Positions 15,244 to 22,840 of a stretch of DNA of 35,192 nucleotides are shown here, piece by piece. The stretch is from positions 1 through 35,192 of the forward strand of contig CAJUPT010000034.1 of assembly GCA_910588405.1 (NCBI GenBank), read 5' to 3'. How positions within the stretch are numbered: the stretch's first letter is position 1; every line of letters begins with the position of its first letter. A program made the position numbers and the translations under genes. The stretch comes from an uncultured Lachnospiraceae bacterium. Its GTDB lineage: Bacteria; Bacillota; Clostridia; Lachnospirales; Lachnospiraceae. The notes under the pieces are model-generated. The model was not told the DNA's origin and did not search any database. It worked only from the letters and a program-made list of their open reading frames with translations.

Positions 15244-15405
15244 GCAGGTCTCCTGACTTAAGTTCAACGCCTGACACGCCTTCCCAGACTGACCATCCAG
15301 TGGCATTCGTGCCGGCTCCCTATCACAGTGACGGGATCGTTTCGGATTCTAACCGAATTCCCTTTTCATCTCTTTCGAGAACTTGATTCGTTGTATTTGA
15401 TTGCT
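15244..15405 (-). ncRNA. Cobalamin riboswitch 4 (orphan)
   Basis: Minus strand: B12 box AAGTCAGGAGACCTGC (15244-15259), GGGAAGGCG, GCCACTGG, the CCGTCACTGTGA core and the GGTTAGAATCC block. All elements of a classic aptamer are present. It is placed after the stop of one importer operon and before a repeat and a LysR gene; no transporter or cobalamin gene follows it. Confidence 0.93.
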
Positions 15406-15408
15406 TAA

Positions 15409-15437
15409 AGCATAGCACAAAACCGGTTAGCTGTCAA
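15409..15437 (-). promoter_or_regulatory. Promoter of riboswitch 4
   Basis: Minus-strand TTGACA (15432-15437), 17-base spacer, TATGCT (15409-15414), immediately after the ATPase gene stop. The riboswitch therefore has a dedicated transcription unit and is not merely the tail of the upstream operon. Confidence 0.82.
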
Positions 15438-15440
15438 TCA

Positions 15441-16223
15441 TTAATTCTCCAGTTTTCCCGCTACGCAGACCTTCCTCCCCAGCTGCTCCAGATACATGAT
15501 ATGCAGATCGCTGCGGTAAATCCGTTTCAGCGTATCTTCTTTGAGAATTTCCTCCGCCGGCCCGGTCAACAGCTTTCCATCATGATCCAAAATAGCGGCT
15601 TTGCCCCCCAACAGGATGGCATGGTCCGGCATATGAGTCGTCATAATCACGGCATAGCCCTGACCGGAAAGATCTTTCATCATTTTTATCATCCTTAGCT
15701 GATTCCCATAATCCAGATGATTCGTAGGCTCGTCAAACATAATGACTTGCGGCTGCTGCACGATTGCCCTGGCAATGGACGCCTGCTGCCGTTCCCCTCC
15801 GCTGATTTCCGTGTAAGGACAATCCGCCAGCTTCTCAATATTCAGTGAATGGATCACATCATCCGCCAGTGCATAGTCCGCTTCGGAAGGCTTCTGAAAC
15901 ATCCCCAGATAAGGCGCCCGCCCCATCACTACAAAATCCCTGACCGTATATCCATAAGCCGGCGTGTGGGTCTGGGGGACATACCCCAGAATGCGGGCAG
16001 TTTCTCTGAGACGCAGTTCCCGTATATTTTTTCCGTACAGACGGATCTCCCCGCCCGTGGGCGTAAGGAGATTTGCCAGACAATTCAAAAGGGTGGACTT
16101 TCCTGCCCCGTTAGGGCCTAATATGGCCAGCGTTTCCCCCTGATCCAAAGAAAAATTCACATCCCGAAAAACAGGCTCTTTTTTATGATAAGAAAAACAT
16201 AAATCCTTCACTTCTAAAATCAT
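15441..16223 (-). CDS. Iron-complex/tetrapyrrole-type ABC importer, ATPase
   Basis: A 260-residue FecE/BtuD-type ATPase of normal length: Walker A GPNGAGKST, Q-loop YVPQTHT, signature ISGGERQQ, Walker B VIMFDEPTNHLD and H-loop TTHMPDHA. The ATG at 16223 overlaps the permease stop as ATGA. It is the last gene of the six-gene unit that starts with the NifH-like gene and riboswitch 5. Unlike the ATPase of the riboswitch 3 operon it has no C-terminal extension. Confidence 0.92.
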   Translation of the reverse strand: MILEVKDLCFSYHKKEPVFRDVNFSLDQGETLAILGPNGAGKSTLLNCLANLLTPTGGEIRLYGKNIRELRLRETARILGYVPQTHTPAYGYTVRDFVVMGRAPYLGMFQKPSEADYALADDVIHSLNIEKLADCPYTEISGGERQQASIARAIVQQPQVIMFDEPTNHLDYGNQLRMIKMMKDLSGQGYAVIMTTHMPDHAILLGGKAAILDHDGKLLTGPAEEILKEDTLKRIYRSDLHIMYLEQLGRKVCVAGKLEN

Positions 16224-17275
16224 GACAGCTTCATCCTCTGCTTCGTCAGTATATAAAGATAGAACGGCGCCCCGATCAGGCCGGTCAGGATACTCAAAGG
16301 CAGTTCCATACTGGTCAGCGCCCTGGCCAAAGTATCGATGGCCAGCATAAACACCGCCCCCAGCACGAAACTGACCGGAATGGATTTTACATTATCCGGT
16401 CCCGCCAAAATGCGCCCCAGGTGGGGTATGACTAACCCCACCCATCCAATGGTGCCGCACAGGCATACGGCGCTGGCAGTCAGCAGCGTGGCGCACAAAA
16501 TAATAATACCTCTGACCATCCCAATGCGGATGCCAAGCGTCCGGGCCTCCGCGTCTCCCAGGGATAAAATATTGATCTGCCACCGGATAGCTATGATCAC
16601 GGCGGAAGCCGCCAGTATGGGAACAGCCACCGCATACAAATCCTCAGGAATAACTTTGGCCAGGCTTCCCATCTGCCAATAGGTGATTTCCGCCAGCTCT
16701 GTTTCCGGATCCGCCAGATATTTAATAACTCCCATCAGAGAATTCATCACGCCGCTGACAATCACGCCTGAAAGCACCAGCATAGTAATGGAATTGTTTT
16801 TCAAAAGTCTGGGGATCAACACCGTAAGTCCCACCGTAATCATTCCCCACACAAAAGCAGACGCCTGAATGCCTGCCGAGCCCGCATGCATCAGAATGGC
16901 CAGGGAAGCGCCGACACAGGCTCCGGAGGAAACCCCCAGAAGATCCGGGGAGACCAGAGGGTTCTTAAACACCCCCTGGTACGCGGCTCCGGACAAAGAC
17001 AATGCTCCCCCTACCAGCGCCGCCCCTGCAATTCTTGGCAGCCGCAGCGTAAACACCACGCTCTCCTGCATATCTTCCCACGCCTTCTCCACAGGCATGA
17101 ACCTGGACAAAAGGATGCGCACTACTTCTGACGCCCCTATCCGGTACCGTCCCACACACAGAGAAAACAATGCCGTGCCCGCCAACAAAAGAATCAGTCC
17201 TGTCAGCAATGTTCCATATGCTTTTTTCGACAGATTCCTGCCGCTCATTTCCCTTGCCCGTTCTTCATTGCTCAT
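16220..17275 (-). CDS. Iron-complex/tetrapyrrole-type ABC permease
   Basis: A 351-residue FecCD/BtuC family permease with about ten spans and the hallmark NPLVSPDLLGVSSGACVGAS; LRLPRIAGAALVGGALSLSG precedes it. A GAGGA sequence stands before the ATG at 17275. It starts 15 bases after the second binding-protein gene ends. It would form a homodimeric channel served by either binding protein. Confidence 0.92.
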   Translation of the reverse strand: MSNEERAREMSGRNLSKKAYGTLLTGLILLLAGTALFSLCVGRYRIGASEVVRILLSRFMPVEKAWEDMQESVVFTLRLPRIAGAALVGGALSLSGAAYQGVFKNPLVSPDLLGVSSGACVGASLAILMHAGSAGIQASAFVWGMITVGLTVLIPRLLKNNSITMLVLSGVIVSGVMNSLMGVIKYLADPETELAEITYWQMGSLAKVIPEDLYAVAVPILAASAVIIAIRWQINILSLGDAEARTLGIRIGMVRGIIILCATLLTASAVCLCGTIGWVGLVIPHLGRILAGPDNVKSIPVSFVLGAVFMLAIDTLARALTSMELPLSILTGLIGAPFYLYILTKQRMKLS

Positions 17276-17290
17276 CTTATTTTTTCCTCA

Positions 17291-18502
17291 TCACCGGTTC
17301 AGTTCCGTGTGCAGCACGAAGTCAATCTGTTCCTCCGTCAGCTCGTACTGGAAAAACTCTTTAAAAAAATCCTTAATCTCCGCCCTCATATCCACATCAG
17401 CAAAGATTTCCGGCTGGATAACAGATGCCTGCCACAGCACATACAAAGGCTTTTCGATGGTATTCGGCGGCGCCCAGCGGTACAGGCCGCAGGGAACCTT
17501 ATAAACTTTATGATTTTTCACGGCGCTGACATTACTCCAATCCTGGCCTTCCAGACGGTTATTGTATAAATCTTCCGGCGTTACATTGTCAAAGTTGCTT
17601 AAAAATACAATTTCCGGGTCATAAGCCAGAATTTCTTCCATTGTAGGAGACGAAGTCTCTGCGGAAGCCCCTTCCAACTTGATATTCTGTCCTCCTACCC
17701 AGTCGGTGATATAAGGGTTCACTCCATTGGCATAGATATTCAGTTCCTCCGCATACATAAAATGCAGTACCCTGGGTCTGTCTTCATCGGCCAATGCCTG
17801 AACCTGATCCGACTTGCCGTTTACGTAACCCTCAACCTCATTATACCAGGCCATCATTTTAGCCGCCTGCTCCTGACAGTTTAAGATATCTCCGAGCATT
17901 GTGATCATAGAACGCAGCGTATCCATATCCGTTGCCGCCGTCAGCATAACCACCGGAATGCCCAGAGAGCGCAGTTTGGCCGCCTGGTCAGTCTGGGTAT
18001 CCCAGCAGATCACCAGATCCGGCTTCATGGCTGCCAACTCCTCCATATTAATCTCAGACGCGCTGGCGATCACAGCCGTATCCACATCCGCGAGCTCCGG
18101 AGCCAGTTCCTTCATAATAGAAATCTCCCATCCGGCATAGGCGCTAGGAGTAATGGCTATCATGTTGTCGGCATAGCCCTGTAATGCATATACCATGTTG
18201 GGAACCACCGGCGGCATAACGGCAATCGCCTGGGGATGGGCAGGCACCTCCACTTCCTCCCCTGTGGCATCTACCACCATGCGGGTGTCTCCCGTGGAAC
18301 CGCTTTCCGCCGTTTTCCCACTCTCCGTCTCCTTCGGCTGCGTCTGCTCTTGCGTACCGGCTTCCGTCTCTATCTTCGCCTGGGTCTCCTGGACCTTCGT
18401 TTCCGCTCCCGCCGTTGTCTCTTTCTTTGTGCCTGACCCGCAGCCAGCCAACATAACCAATGCCAGCATGGCCGCCATCAATCTTGTCATTTTCTTTTTC
18501 AT
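17291..18502 (-). CDS. Iron-complex/tetrapyrrole-type binding lipoprotein (second copy)
   Basis: A 403-residue Peripla_BP_2-type lipoprotein: signal MKKKMTRLMAAMLALVMLAG with lipobox LAGC, then a long Thr/Glu/Lys linker, then the two-lobed binding domain. The open frame extends upstream to 18595 but the lipoprotein start at 18502, with AGGAAGGA before it, is clearly the true one. The C-terminal half is about 80 percent identical by eye to the preceding gene product, sharing NNRLEGQDWSNVSAVKNHKV and GLYRWAPPN. This is a tandem duplication. Two binding proteins may widen ligand range for one permease. Confidence 0.9.
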   Translation of the reverse strand: MKKKMTRLMAAMLALVMLAGCGSGTKKETTAGAETKVQETQAKIETEAGTQEQTQPKETESGKTAESGSTGDTRMVVDATGEEVEVPAHPQAIAVMPPVVPNMVYALQGYADNMIAITPSAYAGWEISIMKELAPELADVDTAVIASASEINMEELAAMKPDLVICWDTQTDQAAKLRSLGIPVVMLTAATDMDTLRSMITMLGDILNCQEQAAKMMAWYNEVEGYVNGKSDQVQALADEDRPRVLHFMYAEELNIYANGVNPYITDWVGGQNIKLEGASAETSSPTMEEILAYDPEIVFLSNFDNVTPEDLYNNRLEGQDWSNVSAVKNHKVYKVPCGLYRWAPPNTIEKPLYVLWQASVIQPEIFADVDMRAEIKDFFKEFFQYELTEEQIDFVLHTELNR

Positions 18503-18601
18503 GTCTTTCCTTCCTCGATTTATATCTGTTGCAGCATCTTCTAAAACACAGCCTGCCAGGTTTTCACTGTTTTTCTCAAAAAGCATTTTACACAAATATT
18601 T

Positions 18602-19825
18602 TTATTGATTCAGATCCGTATGCAGCACATAATCAATCTGTTCTTCCGTCAACTCATAGTCAAAAAATTCCTGGAAAAAACTTTTCACTTCCGCTCTCAT
18701 ATCGACATCCCCAAAAATCCCCGGCTGGATAATAGATGCCTGCCACAACACATACAAAGGTTTTTCCAAAGTATTCGGCGGTGCCCAGCGATAAAGGCCA
18801 CAAGGAACTTTATAAACTTTATGATTCTTAACAGCACTGACATTGCTCCAATCCTGACCTTCCAGACGGTTATTGTATAAATCATCTGGCGTCACGTCAT
18901 CAAAATTGCTCAAAAATATTATTTCCGGATCATAAACCAGCACTTCTTCCATAGTGGGCGTGGAAGTGTCGGCAGAGGAACCGGCCAAAGTAATATTCTG
19001 ACCGCCTACCCAGTCTGTAATATAGGGATCAACTCCATCCCCATATATTTTCAACTGCTCCGCATACATAATGTGCAGAACCCTTGGACGCTCTGATTCC
19101 GACAGAGCCTCTACTTCAGACGCTTTCTCATTTACACGGTTTTCAATTTTATCATACCAACCTACAATACAAGATGCCCGTTCCTCACAGTTTAAGATTT
19201 CTCCCATCATAGTAATCTGCTGCTTTAGACCATCCAAATCTTTCGCCGCATTCACAACTGCCACAGGGATGCCCATGGCTCGAATCTGTTCTGCCTGTCC
19301 TGCGTCATTTTCACGGCAAATAAGCAAATCCGGCTTGTTTGCTGCCAATGCTTCTACATTCACCTCAAAATCGTTTGAAATCACTTCCGTATTTACACCG
19401 GCCAGTTCAGGAGCCAAATCTTTCAGAATAGAATTTTCCCACCCTTTATAGGCGCTGGGTACAATCACCTTGATATTCTCACCTGTCCCCTGCACTGCAT
19501 ACACCATGCTCGGCAATGCAGCATTCACAATCGCCACGGCCTGAGGCCGTTCCGGTATCTCTACTTCCGTCCCTAGCGCATCCACAATGATCCTGGTACC
19601 GCCTTCCGACAAAGCAGAGGTATTGCTTTCATCACTTTCCTCTGATGTCTGTAACTCCGTTTCTGTCTCCGACACATTGCTTGCATCCGTTTTCTGACCC
19701 TTTGTCTCGGTCTCTTTCCCTTCTTCCCCATTTCCACCCGCTGAACAGCCTGTCAGAACATAGGACAACATCAAAACCAGCAAACCGGCCACAATGCTTT
19801 TCGCAATTCGTTTTTGTTTATTCAT
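18602..19825 (-). CDS. Iron-complex/tetrapyrrole-type binding lipoprotein (first copy)
   Basis: A 407-residue lipoprotein paralogous to the next gene: signal peptide with lipobox LTGC near residue 27, a Thr/Glu/Ser-rich linker, then the binding domain beginning TRIIVDALGTEVEIPERPQA. The linkers and N-terminal lobes differ more than the C-terminal lobes. It lies 39 bases after the NifD-like gene and 99 bases before its paralog, on the same strand, so all are probably one transcript. Family members bind Fe-siderophores, heme, cobalamin or other metal chelates; the ligand cannot be read here. Confidence 0.9.
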   Translation of the reverse strand: MNKQKRIAKSIVAGLLVLMLSYVLTGCSAGGNGEEGKETETKGQKTDASNVSETETELQTSEESDESNTSALSEGGTRIIVDALGTEVEIPERPQAVAIVNAALPSMVYAVQGTGENIKVIVPSAYKGWENSILKDLAPELAGVNTEVISNDFEVNVEALAANKPDLLICRENDAGQAEQIRAMGIPVAVVNAAKDLDGLKQQITMMGEILNCEERASCIVGWYDKIENRVNEKASEVEALSESERPRVLHIMYAEQLKIYGDGVDPYITDWVGGQNITLAGSSADTSTPTMEEVLVYDPEIIFLSNFDDVTPDDLYNNRLEGQDWSNVSAVKNHKVYKVPCGLYRWAPPNTLEKPLYVLWQASIIQPGIFGDVDMRAEVKSFFQEFFDYELTEEQIDYVLHTDLNQ

Positions 19826-19864
19826 TATTCTCTACCGCCTCTCCCAAACATTAAAAAGTACAAA

Positions 19865-21574
19865 TTATGTATCCATTGTTTCATTCAAAAAACGTCTCAT
19901 ATATTCACCGCCCTTCCTGCCGAATATCTCATACTCCATATCCAGATACTGCTCGCCGCTGACCAGGGAATCGGGTATGGGAATCAGCCCCGGCACATTT
20001 CTCTCTTTCCCAAGCATATCCAGGCAGTCCTGATATACAGGGTCTCCAACCACCAGGTCAGCCTGTTTTGCCAGTCGGAGAAACTCATCGGTATCGGCAA
20101 AGCCGATCCATCCTGTTTCCCCCAAAACATCCCTGTAATAATTTCTCAGGGACGGAACCGGTGCATACAGGGCGATCATCACCTGGCCGTACCCAAAATC
20201 TTCTTTTAACGCCCGGGCAATGCTGCGTGCCAATAACGGTTCCCCCGTAACCAGGATACGGGGCTGAACAGCGGCTGCCGGAACAGGGCCGGGCGGTTCC
20301 AGCAGTTCATCGTCCCTCCCCATCAGCAGGTTAACCTGCTTCCTCCAGTCCAGCATGGCGTTTACTCCCATTGGAATACCTGCCAGATAAGGGATCGAAA
20401 ATGTCCGCTCCATCCAACGGGCCAGGGCAAGCCCTTCCCCGGACACGACCCAGTTCAGTCCGGCCGCGGCAGCTTTTTTCACCTCTGGCAAACCGCCATC
20501 TCCCCAGACCCGGCTGTGAAACCCCCTCCGTTCCAGATGCTCCATGCCATGGCGGATTTTTTCCACTCTGCCGACAGCTGCCGGACTGTACCCCAGAATA
20601 TTGATCCGCCCTTCCTCCTTTTCCACAGGGACAAGGAGTTCTTTTCCCAACGCCAGCAAAGCATCCGAAGCCCCTGCCGGGCTGGCTCCGAAACCGTCCG
20701 ACGCAAGATGGATATTCGGAACCTGCCCCTTTTTTAAGTTCCGTGATATCCTTGTGTAATCCACGCCCGTAAAAGCTGGAACCGCGCTTCCCAAAAGACA
20801 TACAAACATATGGCTGCCTGCCCCGTCAGTTTCTGCTTTTCCGGCAGTATAAGTTCCCATTTCCCCGGCTGCATAAGCGATACCATTCTCTAACAGTTCC
20901 TCGCAGCCAAGGGTAACCTGTATATCCGTCAGGCGTGAATTGTTCAACCGGTAGGGCCTCCCATCTTCCTCCAACCGGGCCAGGCCGCCGGTACAGCCTC
21001 CTGCCGTAATAAGAAAAGGGAGTGCATCCCAGTGCTGCAGCATGGCGGATATCCCATTAAAATCAGGATATACAGGCGGCAGCTCCCGGTAATCAGAACA
21101 GAGCTTCCCCTGCCCTATAGGCATCCTGCCAAGAATTTCTTCCAGCATGGCGGCAGGCTTCAGATACCGTTTTACCATAGGCCCCCTGTATAACACCTCC
21201 ACCGGAATCTGCTCAGGATTGTCCAGATTCCGGATGATTTCATCGAAATCCGTCTGGGTGATCACTTCCATGCAGGATGCATAAATAATGATCCCGCCGA
21301 CGCCTTCCGCTTTTAACACCCGGTTCAGGCACTCCCCAAGCTTCCTGCCGTTTAATCCTGCGGCATATTCCTCCTTCGTGATCACACAGGGAAAAAACTG
21401 TCCTAACCTGCCCATCTGCCTGGCCCTGTCATACAGATCCCGGATACAGGAGAGGGAGCCTGCCGCAACCAGGGCAATATCCTCCCTTTGGAGAATCATT
21501 TCGGGCAGGGACAGCATATGGGCTTCCTCCTGGCCAAATTTTACCGTCTCTACGATACATCTGCTTTGGCTCAT
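19865..21574 (-). CDS. NifD-like nitrogenase-superfamily catalytic protein
   Basis: A 569-residue protein with the nitrogenase component 1 fold (NifD/BchN/CfbD type). The hallmark N-terminal cysteines are in place: AAGSLSCIRDLYDRA (Cys43), FFPCVITKEEY (Cys63) and IIYASCMEVITQTDFDEI (Cys101), which in relatives ligate the P-cluster or a [4Fe-4S] cluster. A GGCTGG motif and a C-terminal half of Rossmann-like segments (RILVTGEPLLARSIA, ADLVVGDPVYQDC) follow. The ATG at 21574 overlaps the NifH-like stop as ATGA with AAGGAG eight bases before it, so the two are coupled. No second component 1 gene (NifK/BchB) is present, so it may form a homodimer as CfbD does. It is longer than CfbD (about 400). 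Its substrate is unknown; co-transcription with a tetrapyrrole-type importer under a B12 riboswitch suggests a tetrapyrrole or metal-complex reductase. Confidence 0.85.
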   Translation of the reverse strand: MSQSRCIVETVKFGQEEAHMLSLPEMILQREDIALVAAGSLSCIRDLYDRARQMGRLGQFFPCVITKEEYAAGLNGRKLGECLNRVLKAEGVGGIIIYASCMEVITQTDFDEIIRNLDNPEQIPVEVLYRGPMVKRYLKPAAMLEEILGRMPIGQGKLCSDYRELPPVYPDFNGISAMLQHWDALPFLITAGGCTGGLARLEEDGRPYRLNNSRLTDIQVTLGCEELLENGIAYAAGEMGTYTAGKAETDGAGSHMFVCLLGSAVPAFTGVDYTRISRNLKKGQVPNIHLASDGFGASPAGASDALLALGKELLVPVEKEEGRINILGYSPAAVGRVEKIRHGMEHLERRGFHSRVWGDGGLPEVKKAAAAGLNWVVSGEGLALARWMERTFSIPYLAGIPMGVNAMLDWRKQVNLLMGRDDELLEPPGPVPAAAVQPRILVTGEPLLARSIARALKEDFGYGQVMIALYAPVPSLRNYYRDVLGETGWIGFADTDEFLRLAKQADLVVGDPVYQDCLDMLGKERNVPGLIPIPDSLVSGEQYLDMEYEIFGRKGGEYMRRFLNETMDT

Positions 21575-22410
21575 GGCTGCCACTCCTTTTTCTCAAATAT
21601 TGTCTGCCCAAAACTCTCCATTTCTTCCTCGTCCAGCGGCTGGGGCAACGTCCCTTCCCCATGCCCCGTAACCAGTCCGGACAGCCTCCTAAACGCCTTT
21701 GCGGCTTTTCCCTGAGGATATGCCTTTAACACTGCTGTTCTCTGGTAATCTGACAGCTTGATCTCCCTGCTTTCCTCCATATCAAACAGCACCTTTGCCC
21801 CCGTCCTCTCCGAAAATAATTCCACAATCTCCCTGTCCGCATCGCTCCGGCAGTGGTTTAAAATCAGGCCGCCCAGCATTTTTCCTTCTTCACCGCAGCA
21901 GCCTTTGATCCCTTTCATGATATTATTGGCCGCATAAAGGGACATAAAATCCGCAGAGGTCACTACAAATACCTTCTGTACATAATGCTTCCGCATAGGA
22001 ACGGAGAATCCGCCGCAGACCACGTCGCCCAGCACGTCATAAATCACGGCGTCCCAGCTTTCCTCCAAAATATTCAACCGTTTCAGTTCTTCCTCCATGA
22101 CCGTGATCCCCATGCCCGCACATCCTGAACCGGCCCGGGGGCCGCCCGCTTCCACGCAGCTGACTCCAAATACGCCGGGAAATACGATATCTTCCCTGGA
22201 CAACCCTTCTCCCAGCCGGTTGATCTGTTCCAGCACCGTGGGACTCTTTTTCTCTGTCAGGCACCGCGTCGAATCCGCTTTGGGGTCACATCCGATATGC
22301 AGCACACGTTTCCCCTCGGCGCCCAAGGCTGCCGACACATTGGCGGCAATCGTAGACTTTCCGATACCGCCCTTTCCGTAAAATGCGATCTTTACTGTTT
22401 GCCGTTCCAT
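21571..22410 (-). CDS. NifH-like nitrogenase-superfamily ATPase (reductase component)
   Basis: A 279-residue protein with all NifH/BchL/CfbC hallmarks: P-loop GKGGIGKST (12-20), switch I CDPKADST (41-48), the first cluster cysteine in GSGCAGMG (Cys97) and the second in DVLGDVVCGGF (Cys132). These positions match the [4Fe-4S] ligands of nitrogenase Fe protein. As a homodimer it should pass electrons to component 1 with ATP hydrolysis. Met100 replaces the arginine that in NifH is the ADP-ribosylation target. GGAGG lies five bases before the ATG at 22410. It is the first gene after riboswitch 5 and its terminator. No nitrogen fixation genes (nifK, nifE, nifN, nifB) are seen, so it is not a nitrogenase. 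An NflH-like or new class is most likely. Confidence 0.9.
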   Translation of the reverse strand: MERQTVKIAFYGKGGIGKSTIAANVSAALGAEGKRVLHIGCDPKADSTRCLTEKKSPTVLEQINRLGEGLSREDIVFPGVFGVSCVEAGGPRAGSGCAGMGITVMEEELKRLNILEESWDAVIYDVLGDVVCGGFSVPMRKHYVQKVFVVTSADFMSLYAANNIMKGIKGCCGEEGKMLGGLILNHCRSDADREIVELFSERTGAKVLFDMEESREIKLSDYQRTAVLKAYPQGKAAKAFRRLSGLVTGHGEGTLPQPLDEEEMESFGQTIFEKKEWQP

Positions 22411-22432
22411 ATACCCTCCAATTTTTAGCTTT

Positions 22433-22468
22433 GCAACTCCCCTCCCGAAGTTTCCTCCAACCCGTTGC
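22433..22468 (-). promoter_or_regulatory. G-rich leader hairpin shared with riboswitch 3 leader
   Basis: GCAAC and GTTGC arms enclose a segment ending CGGGAGGGG on the minus strand, followed by CTAAA and the GGAGG ribosome binding site of the NifH-like gene. Matches the arrangement at 13508-13544. Confidence 0.5.
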
Positions 22469-22502
22469 CGTTTTTCTTATACCATTTGATACTGCCAAAC
22501 TG

Positions 22503-22543
22503 AAAAAGGCTTTCCGGACATAACACATCCGGAAAGCCTTTTT
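22503..22543 (-). terminator. Riboswitch 5 expression-platform terminator
   Basis: A perfect 16-bp stem (AAAAAGGCTTTCCGGA with TCCGGAAAGCCTTTTT) around a nine-base loop, ending in a T-run, between the aptamer and the NifH-like gene. Confidence 0.9.
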
Positions 22544-22595
22544 ACAGCAAAAAAATAAAACTGCTTAATAATCCGTTAAGTCCCGTTTTCAAAAG

Positions 22596-22760
22596 CAGCC
22601 AAAGTATCCTGGCTTGGATTCATCACATCTGCCTGCCTTCCCAAATCATCTGATTCAGTGGCTCAGTCCCCTGACTGGCAGACGCTCCTCCTTACAGTGG
22701 CGGTACCGCACCGGAATTTAACCGGTTTCCATGTATGCTGCTTCCCTATCACTATCATAT
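22596..22760 (-). ncRNA. Cobalamin riboswitch 5
   Basis: Minus strand: B12 box AAGCCAGGATACTTTGGC (22598-22615), GGGAAGGCAGG, GAGCCACTGAATC, the CCGCCACTGTAA core and the GGTTAAATTCCGGTGC block. A full classic aptamer controlling the nitrogenase-like/importer operon. Confidence 0.92.
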
Positions 22761-22777
22761 TTTGTTTTAATAATCTG

Positions 22778-22806
22778 AGTATAACACACCTTTTCCCATT
22801 TGAAAA
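22778..22806 (-). promoter_or_regulatory. Promoter of riboswitch 5 operon
   Basis: Minus-strand TATACT (22778-22783), 17-base spacer and a weaker TTTTCA (22801-22806). Confidence 0.65.
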
Positions 22807-22840
22807 TCGGACAAATTTCATGACCGGCCATTAATTATTT

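Noticed and set aside
14966..15256. A 96-residue plus-strand open frame across the long repeat
   Set aside because: It runs through terminators and part of the minus-strand cobalamin aptamer, has no ribosome binding site, and the other copy of the repeat has a stop early in the same frame.
21571..22410. A true nitrogen fixation system
   Set aside because: There is no NifK, NifE, NifN or NifB gene and the component 1 protein stands alone; the context is tetrapyrrole/metal transport.
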